NCBI GenBank assembly: GCA_028554645.1
Contig: JAQOOI010000066.1
Coordinates: 186,001 to 250,000, forward strand
DNA length: 64,000 nucleotides
Reading direction: 5' to 3'
DNA from: Omphalotus guepiniiformis
Taxonomy: Eukaryota > Basidiomycota > Agaricomycetes > Agaricales > Omphalotaceae
Part shown: positions 34,807 to 46,014 of the stretch, piece after piece
How the letters are laid out: the number at the start of each line of letters is the position of its first letter
Numbering within the stretch: position 1 is the first letter of the stretch
Program-made: the position numbers and the translations under genes
The notes under the pieces: generated by a model
Database searches by the model: none
Seen by the model: only the letters and a program-made list of their open reading frames with translations
Told to the model about the DNA's origin: nothing

Positions 34807-35602
34807 ATGTTCAACCCTGCTTCGCTCGACACTGTCTGTGATGATTATAACTCTTTTGCCTACACTCTCCTCTCCTCTATGACTTTCACTTGGTGTCAAG
34901 AGATTCTCAATTATGAGCCTCTCTGTGTCAAGGATAAAGCTCAAAAACGCTTACACTGGTGTGTGTCCTGTCCTTTTTCTCTTTCATTCACGATGTTCGT
35001 GACACACTACCCTAGATGCTGCATCCAAGATCACGTCGTCTTCTTATGCCTCCCCTTCACAAACCAATTCAACTCTCGCTACTACACCTGTCATGCCTCC
35101 CTCATACCTTTCTGCTCCTCTGACGACTCTCGCTCTGACGAGTCCCGACCCAGCACAATCCTCTGCCCCATCACGTCTTCCTGCTCCTCAGTTCGCTCTC
35201 GCTCTGACGAGTCTCGACCCAGCACAATCCTCTGTTGTATTACGTCTTCCCGCTCCTCAATCTGCTTTCACGCTGACGAGTCCCGACCTGGCACATACTA
35301 CAGTCGCATCACTTCCAGCTCCTCGATTCGTTCTCGCTCTGAATCAATTTGCAAGCGCGACTGGCTGGTGTAGAATAGCGAAGGGACTGAATACAAGTTT
35401 GAAGTATACTGGAATGAATTGGATACCAAGGGTCAACAGGTAGAATCTCATTGTTCCTTTGTCTCGTTGCCCGATAACTCATTCTGTTTCAGCCTTTCAT
35501 TGAATGCTCGAAGGAGCTGGTACGTTTTCATTTCACACTCATGCTATATTCATGCTAATCAGTCCTGTTCCTTAGTTACAAGCGAAGAAAGACAAGAAGT
35601 GA
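34807..35602 (+). CDS. Doubtful multi-exon gene with a tandem-repeat exon
   Basis: I do not recognise this. The pieces that look coding are MFNPASLDTVCDDYNSFAY (from 34807), a Ser/Pro/Leu-rich repeated stretch (about 35040-35345), EGTEYKFEVYWNELDTKGQQ (35379-35438), PFIECSKEL and LQAKKDKK ending at 35602. The last three pieces join neatly through canonical GT-AG introns (35439-35492, 35520-35577). The join between the first exon and the repeat exon does not keep one frame in my reading, so the 5' half is uncertain or broken. No known domain. It starts only 180 bp after the MATE stop. Confidence 0.35.
35109..35345 (+). repeat. 69-bp imperfect tandem repeat
   Basis: Three to four units with period 69 bp, then one of about 66 bp. 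The marker cgctctgacgag recurs near 35131, 35200 and 35269, and a final partial unit near 35335. In one frame each unit reads LTSPDPAQSS...LPAPQFALA. The period is a multiple of three, so the repeat does not shift frame, as expected inside coding sequence. Confidence 0.75.
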
Positions 35603-36267
35603 GTGGATATCAGGCCGGATGAACAAGCACAGTGAGGATGATGACAACGGCAGCAGCAACGGAGGAGAAGGGGGAGGGAGGGGGGGGAGGAGGGGGAGGA
35701 GGGGGAGGAGGAAGCGCCAGAGGAAGCAGCATATACACTACTATTACCGTGTTCTTTCCTACAGGATCCTAATAGATTTCGCAAGATTCGAGCTGTATAA
35801 TTGACGGAAATGAATATATTGAAATCGTGTACAATCAATTGATACAAATATAACACGACATGACACGATTTCAGGTGGTTTCCCAGCGGAAAGTGGGTAA
35901 AATCTGTTGTGAGACCGAGTGAAATCGGCTGAGAACGTAAACATTCGGGATACTCGTTTTCACTCGATCTCAACACAGCGACTTTTCACTGGGCGTCAAG
36001 GTCCATGTAGATGTTGAGCGCTTGAGCACTTAGAGTCGTGGTGCAGGTAGTGAGGTATATTCAAAAATAGACTGTACTCATAATTAGACCGTTCCATTGT
36101 TCATCTTGAATACAATAATATCCGTTGCAGCTCGCGTTGGAAGTAATGCATATTAGATATTCTTGATTACTTTTATTAACGAAGAGAAGAACCTTCTACA
36201 TTTCTAATTATGAGTACAGTAGCAGTTGAAACCAAAAGAAGACTCACTCAGAATACCCTAATAGATT
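35603..36267. other. Intergenic, contains a G-rich purine tract
   Basis: Between the doubtful gene and the 3' end of mitochondrial uS8. A purine tract with many G runs (about 35665-35712) could form a G-quadruplex. No gene seen. Confidence 0.45.
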
Positions 36268-36732
36268 CTACCGCGCGCGACAGACGACCTCTCCTGCAAT
36301 CTTGAGCTTCAAAGCCTCCCTAGCTTCCAACCACTGATGTTCTTTATTCCTCGTCCTCACAACAGCAATCTCCCCCATTCCAAGCGGCGGTATAGTCTGA
36401 GCTCGTCTCCCAGAACAAATCAACCTAATCTCCGACAAGTCCATAAAAATACGCTTGCTAGGTTTACTAACAAGTTCCATATTCTTCAACACAGGTAAAT
36501 CATCTCGGTATTTCAAATCTGCCCATATCCTTCGATGAGTTTCAGCTACATCGTTGAATTGGTCTGGGGAAGGTGATTCGATGGTTCCGCGAGTTAGGTT
36601 TGAGATGAAACCTGCGCGGAGGAGGATTGAGAGGATTCCGAGGTTTTGGGTGTTGTGGTCGACGGCTATTTTTTGGTGTCGAGCGCGGAAAGCGTTTTGA
36701 AGACGTGCGCAGAGGTCGTATGGAAGTGGCAT
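36268..36732 (-). CDS. MRPS8: Mitochondrial small-subunit ribosomal protein uS8m
   Basis: Intronless, 154 residues, a normal length for the fungal protein. Family landmarks are LCARLQNAFRARHQKIAV at the N-terminus, LGILSILLRAGFIS, RRIWADLKYRDDLPVL, SKPSKRIFMDLSEI, LICSGRRAQTIPPLGMGEIAVVR and a C-terminal GEVVCRAR. Bacterial S8 and its mitochondrial homologue bind the central domain of the small-subunit rRNA early in assembly; here it acts in the mitochondrion. No cleavable presequence is evident, as in other fungi. The start ATG at 36732 precedes the conserved N-terminus directly. Confidence 0.9.
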   Translation of the reverse strand: MPLPYDLCARLQNAFRARHQKIAVDHNTQNLGILSILLRAGFISNLTRGTIESPSPDQFNDVAETHRRIWADLKYRDDLPVLKNMELVSKPSKRIFMDLSEIRLICSGRRAQTIPPLGMGEIAVVRTRNKEHQWLEAREALKLKIAGEVVCRAR

Positions 36733-37820
36733 CTGTATTGTTTTCCTCTTTCAATTTGAAGATTTTATAGGAGAGCAAACTGTAAATGCATACCTCAACT
36801 CGACTTGAATGCCTGGCAGTGGGGAAGAAAGCCTCGGTGTGGTATTATGTAAGCGCACTTTCGCGTTTGCACGTACACAAGACACAACAAAGCATTCCTT
36901 CGACGCGTTCCCTTCAATCAATCCCAATTTGCTGTTTCTTTGTCCTGTGCAGGACATGAACTTGGGCTTCACAAGCAGAAATTAACACGAACTTCGGAAT
37001 CTAAAGACGACAATATTCTCCCTGAGGTTCACCTGCCTTTTTAGTTCATTCGTTCTTACGATCTATGAAGGCAAGTTCAAGTTTCTGTACACGAGTAGTG
37101 CCTGATTCGCACTACTTTCTCCCATGTAAGCATGAAGGCTGCGCTTTCCTCATCCTCAATCTGCATAGTAACTGTATCTTTCTTAGAACAGTAACCGACC
37201 TTTGACCCCGGGTAAAAGTGGTCTTGTCCTCCATCGAGTCAATGTTGCCGTTGAACATCATGATATCTTCGAGATTTCGTTGCTGATTCAAAAACTGCGC
37301 CTAAGGGTTTCTTCCCTGCCGTTCTCACGTTTTGTATTGGAGCTACTTCGGAAACATTGCGAGAAGTCTTGGGATGTAAGCTTTCATTCATCGAAGCTGG
37401 TCAGCATATTCTCACACCATCTAACTTTGCCGTATCGTCTAAGTATGATCGTAGCTTTCTTCAACTTTTTCTCATCTACGATTCGTCCGGACTCCGCACT
37501 TCCCTTTCTCCTTTGGCTTCCAACCTTTACGACCTGCCATTTCAGATGGTACCCCCGTAATTTTCTGAGCGGGCGCCTGAGACGTCTTTTCAGTTTCTTC
37601 GGTCATATGACATTTCCTCAGGCCGTAATAGGCTTTCAACTAAACTCCTGGTGATTGGGAGCAATGCCAATTGGCTCTAAACTCAGATCGGTTCCCCACA
37701 TAATGGTTGATGGGATTTACTGACTCCATATGGAAAAACTATTCTGAGGGGGTGTACATATATAATATCGACAGTGTTTAGGGTTCCCTTCGCCTGCGCC
37801 TGGATACGTCCCTCCCCATC
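36733..37820. other. Divergent intergenic region, 1.1 kb
   Basis: Between the divergent starts of uS8m and the MFS transporter. A frame at 37202-37654 lacks a domain and splice support. Nothing reliable was seen. Confidence 0.35.
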
Positions 37821-40462
37821 ATGGCAGATACTCATAATGAGAAGCAATCCGAGGACCACCATGGTTCCGCTCCCAGTATCGATAGCGGAGTCAAAGAGAT
37901 CGACTTGGTTACGTTTCACGAGGCACGAGCAGGTCGACTGGTAGTGGATCCCCAGGAGTTTCTTTGGTTCTTTGTGTTCGTGCGCGGTGTGTAGCTAATA
38001 CAGATGGTGGTACTGCATAGGGAGGCGAAGGTCGAATTTGGAGAAGCGGTGGCTTCACGTCTGAAGCTCTCGAGGGACGGAACCAAGGTGCTTTGGCCTC
38101 AACCCACCGACTCTCCCTATGATCCTCAGAACTGGAGTGACCGTCGCAAGAATCTCCATCTATTCATCATCACTCTAGCTGCTATCGTTCCCGATTTCAA
38201 TTCTGGTATCGGTGAGTTTGAGTTGAGATGCTGCTTAGTATTGAGTCGCGGACTGATCCGCGTCTCCAGGTATCGCCGCCATATTCCAGCTCGCGACACA
38301 ATTCAATACCACCACTGGAGTAATTAACAATGTTACCTCCAAGTTCGTTCTCCGCATTTCCGTCGTGTTATATCACGTACCTGACCGAATATTTGCAGTT
38401 GGAGCATCTTCCTTCTAGGTGAGTTCTTTTTAAAGTAATGTTATCCAATGTCTTGGCTCACGCGTTGTTTTTTTTTTCTAGGATGGGGTGGTATCTTTGC
38501 TGTGATTCTGATTAGGCGTTTTGGTCGACTCCCGGTCCTGTTTTGGTCTCAGGTGTGTGTTACCGTTGCCGTTTTATGTGTACCTGATGGACCACGGCTG
38601 AATGAGCGAATCAGATTCTTGCGCTTGCTTTCTTGATCGGCTGCACATTCGCGCCCAATCTCAGGACTTTCACTGGTGCGTAGTCTGTATTGTAATGTTC
38701 CGATACACTTGTCCTCATTCTGCTGTCCAGTGATGCGTTGTTTAACCGCTGTATTTGCGTACGTGTTGATAGGTTTCTCGTGACCTTGGCATTGAACTTA
38801 CCCCTGAATAGAACTGCGCCTCAAGTCACGGTTAGTTGACTGTTATCATAAGTTTATTCGGGACTTTTCAATTGACTTGCTCACAGGGTCTCTATGTTGT
38901 CACGGATCTTTTCCCTTTCCATTTGCAAGCTCGGAAGGTGATCACATGCCCAATGTCAATGCGTTCAACGGCACTGACGTAGTAGCTATTCGTTAGCTAA
39001 ATATATGGACTATGGGCTTCATTATCAGTCCATTCCTCTCTCCATTCGCTTTCGGGTTTTTGGTTGCGCGCACGACGTGGCGATGGGCATATGGCATTGG
39101 GTGCATCTACGATGCAATCGTCTGCGTATTGATAATCCTGTTCATGCAGGAAACGTACGTTTCTGATTCGAAGCGTCAAAAAAAGGGTGAATTATTGACG
39201 AATTCTCGTAGGATGTATGACCGTACAATCAAACCAATTCCGGAACCTGCAGCCAATGGTGGTCTACGCTATCGTATTGAAACATTGATTGGAATCACAG
39301 GCTACAAGATGGCGAAATACCGTGCTACCTGGTCCGAGGCTATTCTCTCTCCTTTCAGAGTCGTCTGGCGACCGCATTTGCTTATCATTCTTATATTTGA
39401 GGTGGGCCTTCTGTTCAAATCCAGTGGTCAAATCTGATAGTCTGAATTATGTTCAGGCCATGGTGTTCGGATTCAGTATCGGTATCAACGTGAGCTGCGG
39501 TTTCTTTGAAGATTTACCTTCAATTATCTTACTATTTGTTCTAGACTACAAACGCGGTCTTCTTAGGATCACCTCCGCCGGTGGGTTATGGCTTTAGTCC
39601 GTTCGCCATTGCTGGTGGTTACGGAACTCCCATCGTAAGTTTTCTTTCTGTACATGTCTGCAAGCCCGTCTCAAATGAGCTAGGTCGCGGTCATCATCGG
39701 AGAACTGGTCGGCCGCTACAACAATGACTTCATCATGAACGTCAGCATCAGGCGAAACAATGGTGTCTTTGAGGCTGAGAGTCGATTATGGTGCGTCTTT
39801 TCAAAATGCGAATGGTTCTGTTCTTACGTAGGTCGATTATGGGCTTGCTATGTCGCTATGCCACTGTATATCTGTGGTTTCGTTCTTCTCGGAGCAACGT
39901 TCCAAAAACATCTCAGCGTCGGCGCACTTGTTATGGGCTGGGGTATTGGAGAACTTGCTGTCATGATCAACACTGTCGCAGTGTGTATGTGCTATGTTTT
40001 CTGATCCTCTCTTTATGCCTCTGTTGAACTCGCTTTCTAGACGCATATGCAAACGATTGCTTCCCTAAGCACCAAGTGAGTGAAATGACCGGGGATGCTT
40101 CTAGACAACTGACGACCGAGTGCACACGATAGGGAGAGATTAGTGCCCTCATCAATCTTGCGCGAACGCTTGGTGGTAAGCACTTGGCTCGTGATGATGC
40201 GCTCTTCCACACCTGATTTTACGTCTTGTTAGGTTTTAGTGTGGCATATTTCCAGGTTCCATGGGCTACAAAACACGGAGCGTTACAGGTATTCGGAGTG
40301 GAAGCAGCGTAAGTCATTTTGGTTGAAGACATAAATCAATTGACCCATTGATACACCCTTATGTGCAGCATTGTTGTTGGTCTTTTCTTCCTATCTGTAC
40401 CATTTATACAAATCAAGGGTCGCGCTTTACGGGTGAGGCTAGGTTTTCTCTGCCAGCTGTGA
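37821..40462 (+). CDS. MFS transporter, DHA1-like
   Basis: A multi-exon gene with a hydrophilic N-terminus (about 60 residues), then PTDSPYDPQNWSDRRKN, typical of fungal DHA1 (12-helix) drug/proton antiporters, followed by helices. Later landmarks are GWGGIFAVILIRRFGRLPVLFW (motif-A-like loop), TDLFPFHLQARKLNIWTMGF, TTWRWAYGIGCIYDAI, ILSPFRVVWRPHLLIILIFE, GGYGTPIVAVIIGELVGRYN, MPLYICGFVLLGAT and GEISALINLARTLGGFSVAYFQ. This family exports drugs, siderophores or metabolites; the substrate here is unknown. The stop at 40462 follows IQIKGRALR, where family members usually end. The 3' flank is AT-rich and has no sign of further exons. It is convergent with snurportin. Confidence 0.82.
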
Positions 40463-40946
40463 CTGCTCTGACTACTCTCTCAAGGAACGCTACTCCCTTC
40501 ATTGAAGGAGCAAAAAAAAACATCTGTCCTGACGAGTTTCGAGATATAATTCTTTTTTGTTGTAACTGGAATAAACTTCTGTGCATTCTATTGTCATGTT
40601 GGTATGAGATCACAATTCCATTTGCTTCTTGCCCATGGAGCTACCTGGAGAACCTAATTATTTTGTGTGAATTTCTAAAATCTGCTTCTTACCCAATCAT
40701 ACAACAACTTTTGGGTAAGATGATGTCTGATGGAGTTACTTCTAGATTGTACAATTTACATGCTATCAGTTGAATTTGTTGATGTTGCTTTAACCCTTAC
40801 TTGTGTGCTGAAACCTGTACTATTCATGTTTCTTTGTATATATTATATAAAGTGGTGTAAGACTTTATTCTTGGTAAGGAAAACACCAGTGAGTTTTTGT
40901 ACATTGTATGAGGAACTACAGATCAAGCATATATATGACAGAATCG

Positions 40947-42540
40947 TTACATCCCGATATCCATAAATTCCTCCAACTTGACATCAGTGTTGCCTTGAGC
41001 CTGACGATGACGAAGTAATCTGTCATGCCACAAAACATCATTCGTTCAATCGGACGAAAAGGAAAAGTAAACCCTACCTCTCAAATTTATCCATAGGGCT
41101 TTCGGACGCGGGAGCAGAGGGCGATGGCGGTGATGATTCGGGTATGAGAGGTTTGAGAGGGACCCACGTGCTTAGAGGGCTCGTTCCGGATTCGTAGGAC
41201 GCTTCTGACACGTAGAGGAGGATCCCGTCGGGGGATATAGGCATGGGGATGGAAGAGTAAGTGGACTGGGTGTTGGAAGAAGGGGAAGGGACGAAGGAAG
41301 GGGGTGGATCGAGGTCCATTGTTCCTACACTAGTACCCGCACCCAGGGTATGAGTATGAGTCAGGGTAGGTATTGTAATTGCGGCACTGTGCGGGGCACG
41401 GGAAACGGGTATGATGGAGGTCAGAAGGGAGGAGATGGAGAGATCGGTGTGGTAGGGGATGGGTAGGAGGGTGTTAGGGTAGGCGAAGCGGTAGGTTATT
41501 GGTGAGGTAGACGATGTATCAATTGGTCCATGAGAAGGTGGAGGGAGTTGAGTGAGTTCCCCGAGACGGGTATCTCGCCACCAGAATCTAAATACTCTGA
41601 TTAGCCAAGTCAAGGTCTGCATAAGTTCGTGGCTCACCTAAAAGGTGTCTCGCAATCTGCAATGTCTTGACCTTTCCATTTGAGAATGTCGAGCACATGA
41701 AGAACCCCGTTCTCTCTCCATTTTTCATCCAGTATGCAATCCAGAACAGTGCTTGGAGGTAGACACGAAGGAAACCAGGGCATGATGGGTTTCCCTAGTA
41801 AACGCGAGCGTAAGGTTGTATTTGGATCTACGATACGAGTTCAAGTGACCATTTTACACGAGATAAACTAGGGAGGACACACCCACACCGTTACTTGCAG
41901 CCTGCGATTCACGAGTTATCGCGAGACAGCGTTTACCAACCGGGACAGGCGCGACGGCTATCCAGGCAGTGTGGAGATCATCCGGGAGGCCATCTCCAGA
42001 AGACCAAGGATCGTCCTCGTTCATTTCGAGAAGCTCGGCGTACATGCATTTGTCGGCCCAGTCAGATGTCTGTCCTGATTTCCCGACGCGGGTAGTACGT
42101 TTCTGTTTCTTCCTCTTCTTTGTTGGCTTGGATGGTTCCGAAGTAGGTGTCGGTGGGGTTCCTGTGTCAACGGGAGATCTTGCGGATAGTGCTGAGGTGA
42201 AGGATGCTAAGCCTGTGTGGACGATTTTGACGCCGTCAGGATTGGGTTCATCTGAATCTGAATCTGCGATGTTCAAGTCCGCAAGTCCATCGAGTTGTCT
42301 TGATAGATCAAATTTATGAGCGCGTCTCTGAAGGCTGGTTAATCAGTAACGATTTGAGGGATAAGGTGAAAGAGACACACACTCGTTTCTGATCTTCAAG
42401 AGCCTTCAAAGAAAGATGAGATCGATTGCCATTTACGTTTTTAACGAACGAACCTTTTCTCTCCTAGATTTCTGTGAGACAGATAATTGGGTTATATTCG
42501 TCGGCGGTAGCTTGTAAGACAATTTTCGGTCGGACGCCAT
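40947..42540 (-). CDS. Snurportin-1-like cap-binding import adaptor
   Basis: Six or more exons on the minus strand. The N-terminal part has a basic helical stretch (SQKSRREK-ALEDQKR-RRAHKFDLSRQLDGLADLNI), in the position of the importin-beta binding region. The central and C-terminal parts carry the m3G-cap binding core: DWADKCMYAELL, PVPVGKRCLAITRES, NTTLRSRLLGKPIMPWFPS, VLHVLDILKWKGQDIADCETPF then RFWWRDTRLGEL, and later YVSEASYESGTSPLSTWVPL. Snurportin binds the trimethylguanosine cap of spliceosomal snRNPs and imports them into the nucleus. A last short exon after AG at 40997-40998 ends the protein with FMDIGM. Length and landmark order fit the family well. Confidence 0.88.
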
Positions 42541-42728
42541 TGTGGAAGAGGATTCAAATATTTCACTGCTGAACGCGTGAAGGCCAGTTTTAGTGGATGG
42601 GAACAAACTTCCATTTACGGTCGACCAGGCGGTGGAACAGAGACAAACGCTTGCTCACTTTCTTTTCGACTTTCTTGTTTTCTTTTTCTTGTTTTCTTGA
42701 AGTTGAACATATCTGAAGGACAGCGGAG

Positions 42729-45297
42729 ATGAGCACAAGAACAAGGAATCGCTCATCTTCAAATGCGTTGCATTCAAAATCTTTTCATCCTTCACAAGCC
42801 CATCATGCGTCGTCACCCATTGTCCCACCTTCTCGCCCAGCATCAGCATCTATAGCCACATCTAGCCCTAATACAATGGGCATGTCTCTCGCCTCGCGAT
42901 ACGCACATAACCTGAAGGTTCTCCGTAGGAGAGATCCTTCCATCGTCTCCATTTTTGACCAATTTTCTCATGTGTGCGTTTATCACCACAACGGCGAGCG
43001 CTGGGAGAAGCAGGGGTACGAAGGGAGCATGTTTTTGTATGAGCGGGACGAGTATCCGCCTTACGGCTTCTTTATCTTGAATCGGATGGGTATGGACGAT
43101 TATGTGCAGAGGTTATACCCTGAAGACACGATTGGCGCACATGGGAGTTATCTTATGTTGAGGAGCTGGCCGGAGTGGTCGAAGAATAGGGTCAAAGAGG
43201 CAAATGCGAAGATTGGTCCGGGGAAGAGAAATCGCTTTGACCCTGTGTACAAGTGGGATGGCGATATGGACAGCGTGCCCGAGGAGGAGAAGGGCAAGAA
43301 TCAGACAATTGGTCTTTGGATGTTTGCGACCGATGCTAGGGAGCCTATGATTGATGTTTTGCTAAAGTATGTCTTTTTCTTTCTTCTATGATCCCTCTTT
43401 TTTAACGCGCAAGCCAGACTACATACTTATATCAAAGATAATGTACCCTATCCTGAAGAATTCAAGTACGGACCTGACAAGCCACCACCTCCTAATCCTC
43501 ATCTACGTACAACGACCCAAACACCAGGAAGAACACCCTCTGCGGCATCTACAGCTACCACTTCATCTTCTACATCTTCCTCGTATACCAGTACATCTAG
43601 TGTTTCAACACATTCTCGAAACCAATCCCTCAACATAGACGGACCTCCCAAAACAAATGGAAAACGCAGAGGGAAGAACCAGAACCAGCGCGGGAATGCA
43701 CCGGGGGAGGAAACTCCCAAAGCGCCTTCCGTCCAGTTAATGTCTCCTGGCTTTGGTCTGACAGGATCGAACGCAGAGCTGGATAAGCTGTTTGCGAAGT
43801 TGACCGTGGGGTCAAGTTCGAATTCTGCGTCAGAGCCTTCTCCTAGTTCTAGTACAAGCTCGGGCATGGGCTCGAGCTCGTTGATGGCGGCGTTACTTGG
43901 AGGTGTACCCGCTGGACAGCCCCCCATTACTGCAGGACCCACGTCGACGAATAAGATGACGGTGGAAAGCTTGTTCGCTGCGCTGAGCAAGGGTAGTCCG
44001 GTCGAAGCCAAGAAGAATGTCCAGCAGCTTCATTCACGGGGCTCGTCTCTCTCGCTCCGTGGGAGTGACCCCACGGAAGTGCCGAAGAAACGAAAGGAGA
44101 AGGGAAAGGGGAAGGTTACGCCTGCGACGAACGCCGGCGTCGGTCTTAACACGGGCGCCAGTGGACTTGCGCTTTTGAATGATATCTTCGCGTCTGCGAT
44201 GGATAGTCAATCCGTACCGGAGATCGAACTAGAACAAGAGCAACCAGAGCCGATTGAGGTGCATTCGCCCATCCCCACGTCGTCGATGAGGCTACCGTCG
44301 ATCTTGACGCTTACGCAGGATGTAGTAGATCAGCTTCTAGGTGGCGGGACGGGTGTTGAAGGTGATACGATGGGAAGAGATGGGGAGACGGGTGGGGGGC
44401 TCGGGCTTGTTGGGCTTGAGAAGCGGAAGGAAGATGCGGTAGTCGATTATATGAATGCGAGAGAGGATGCGGAGAGTGTCAGGGCTGGGTTGATGGCGAT
44501 TATGGGGATGGGTGAGCCTGTTGGTGGTGGTGGTGGTTTGAAGGTACCTGAAAAAGGTGAAACTGCTGGAGACGTCACGCCAAGAGGAGCTGACTCGGTG
44601 AATGGTTTATCGACGTCGTTTTTGCCGACGGAACCTCACTGGCCTGGTCAGGATGAGGGAGAGGGAGAGGATGATGAAGATGATGGAATACTCGAGTTGG
44701 ATTTCTCTGATACACGTGCGTTGAGTGATATGGGCGTGTTCGAGACGAGGGAGAGGGAGCAGACGATGCAGAGGGCTGCATCGAGGGCTGCATCGAGGAG
44801 CGCGACGCCAGCAGTTGGGTCTGGTGTGGTGCCTGTTGCTGGGAGATCTAGAGCGGGTTCGGGAGCGGTGAGGGTAGTTGTTAATGGGGTCGTTTCTCCG
44901 GCTCCAAGTGCGGCAACGAATGGTGTGGGTGTTGCGAAGAAGCCGACGAGGAGAGGGAAAGGGAAAGGGAAGGACCGTGCGCATGAGGAAGAGTCGTTAT
45001 CTGCGCCCTCGTCTCCTTCAGCGGGTTTGAAGGAGGTCGTCAACGGACATGTCAACGATACAAGAGAGGTGATGAAGGAAAGTTTACTGGACGCTTTGTT
45101 CGCGTCTGCATCTGATAGAATCCCCACGTTGGCGATTCAAAGCAGAGGTGATCTAGCCAGTGAAGTGGTTAGACTCGTTCAGGTGAGTAGTTTGTGTGTG
45201 ACTGCGTTGCGAGGAAACTGACTGAGAGTTCTGGTAGAACGATGCGTCGTTCGTGGACGAGTTGTGGAGAGGGTGGATAGGAAGAACCAACTCTTGA
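42729..45297 (+). CDS. DCP1: mRNA decapping activator Dcp1
   Basis: Exons 42729-43366, 43418-45182 and 45238-45297 give 820 residues in frame. A Ser-rich N-terminus (about 1-50) precedes the EVH1-type Dcp1 domain (about 55-230). Landmarks are ASRYAHNLKVLRRRDPSI, VCVYHHNGERWEKQGYEGSM, LYERDEYPPYGFFILNRMGMDDY and QTIGLWMFATDAREPMIDVLLK. The rest is a long disordered region rich in Ser, Pro and Gly. The C-terminus (DASFVDELWRGWIGRT) is a short conserved trimerisation-like helix. Dcp1 activates the Dcp2 decapping enzyme in cytoplasmic P-bodies. The last exon is only 60 bp, easily lost in annotation. The start codons of DCP1 and snurportin are divergent and 188 bp apart. Confidence 0.93.
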
Positions 45298-45494
45298 AAA
45301 AACTTATCTGGACGACTTTCCACGCGGCGCGTCTTGTTTCTCATTTGCTATCTTTTGCACATTCTGCTATCGTTTTCACTCCATTCTTTTCAAGTTTTTG
45401 TTGTTTCATTTTTTTTCTTCATTTCAATGTTGGCATCTATTGCATCAGTAATGTATTTGTCAGATCTCAATTGGGCCTGTTAGTCGCTCCTTTT

Positions 45495-45760
45495 CTATTT
45501 TTCTTTTTACTGTTACAGTAGGATTTGTATCTCTACGCACGAATTTTATCCCTTGAACAAATATATTGCAACACCCCTTTTGAACTATAACACGGTTCCC
45601 CATGCTCAAGCTCAACCAGGCTAGCCGTATCAAGAACGCCTCTATCATCTTCTGCCCTTCCACAACTCTGCACAGAAGCATCCTGATTTCCCTTCCCTCA
45701 CAAATACGCTTCTCACGATCCCGGCATCGACATATCTCTTTTCTGCATCGGACGGAAGTG
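45495..45760 (-). pseudogene. Degenerate partial copy of the 3' end of the ARMC8-like gene
   Basis: Several stretches match the 3' end and 3' flank of the adjacent gene in the same order: ttactgttacag (45507 vs about 45919), ccccatgctcaagc (about 45600 vs 46050), gccgtatcaa.aac..c.ctatcatc (about 45627 vs 46082), ctctgcacag (about 45667 vs 46142) and gatccc.gcatc.ac (about 45718 vs 46340). The copy has deletions and shifted frames, so it is non-coding. It probably arose by tandem duplication of the terminal exon. Confidence 0.6.
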
Positions 45761-46014
45761 AGGGAGTAGTTTGAGTAGTTGTCAAATTCCGACATTGACA
45801 CCGATTGCCTAGTCCTCCTTCAAGTCGATTTGCACAGAATTTGTAACGAAAAAGGAACACGAAATGTCTGAAAGGTAGCTTGGGTTTTTCGGTTCTTTTG
45901 AATAACTCGGTGTCCTTTTACTGTTACAGCAGAATTGTATCTTTACAGAATTTATCCATCGCCCGTCTAGTTTACAAATGACCCGCAATTGGGCCTCGTG
46001 AGACTTAACTTCTC

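Noticed and set aside
40440..40946. AT-rich stretch after the MFS gene as a possible transposon insertion
   Set aside because: The minus-strand protein-like sequence at its right end is the last exon of snurportin (clean splice and stop), and no repeats or target duplication were seen.
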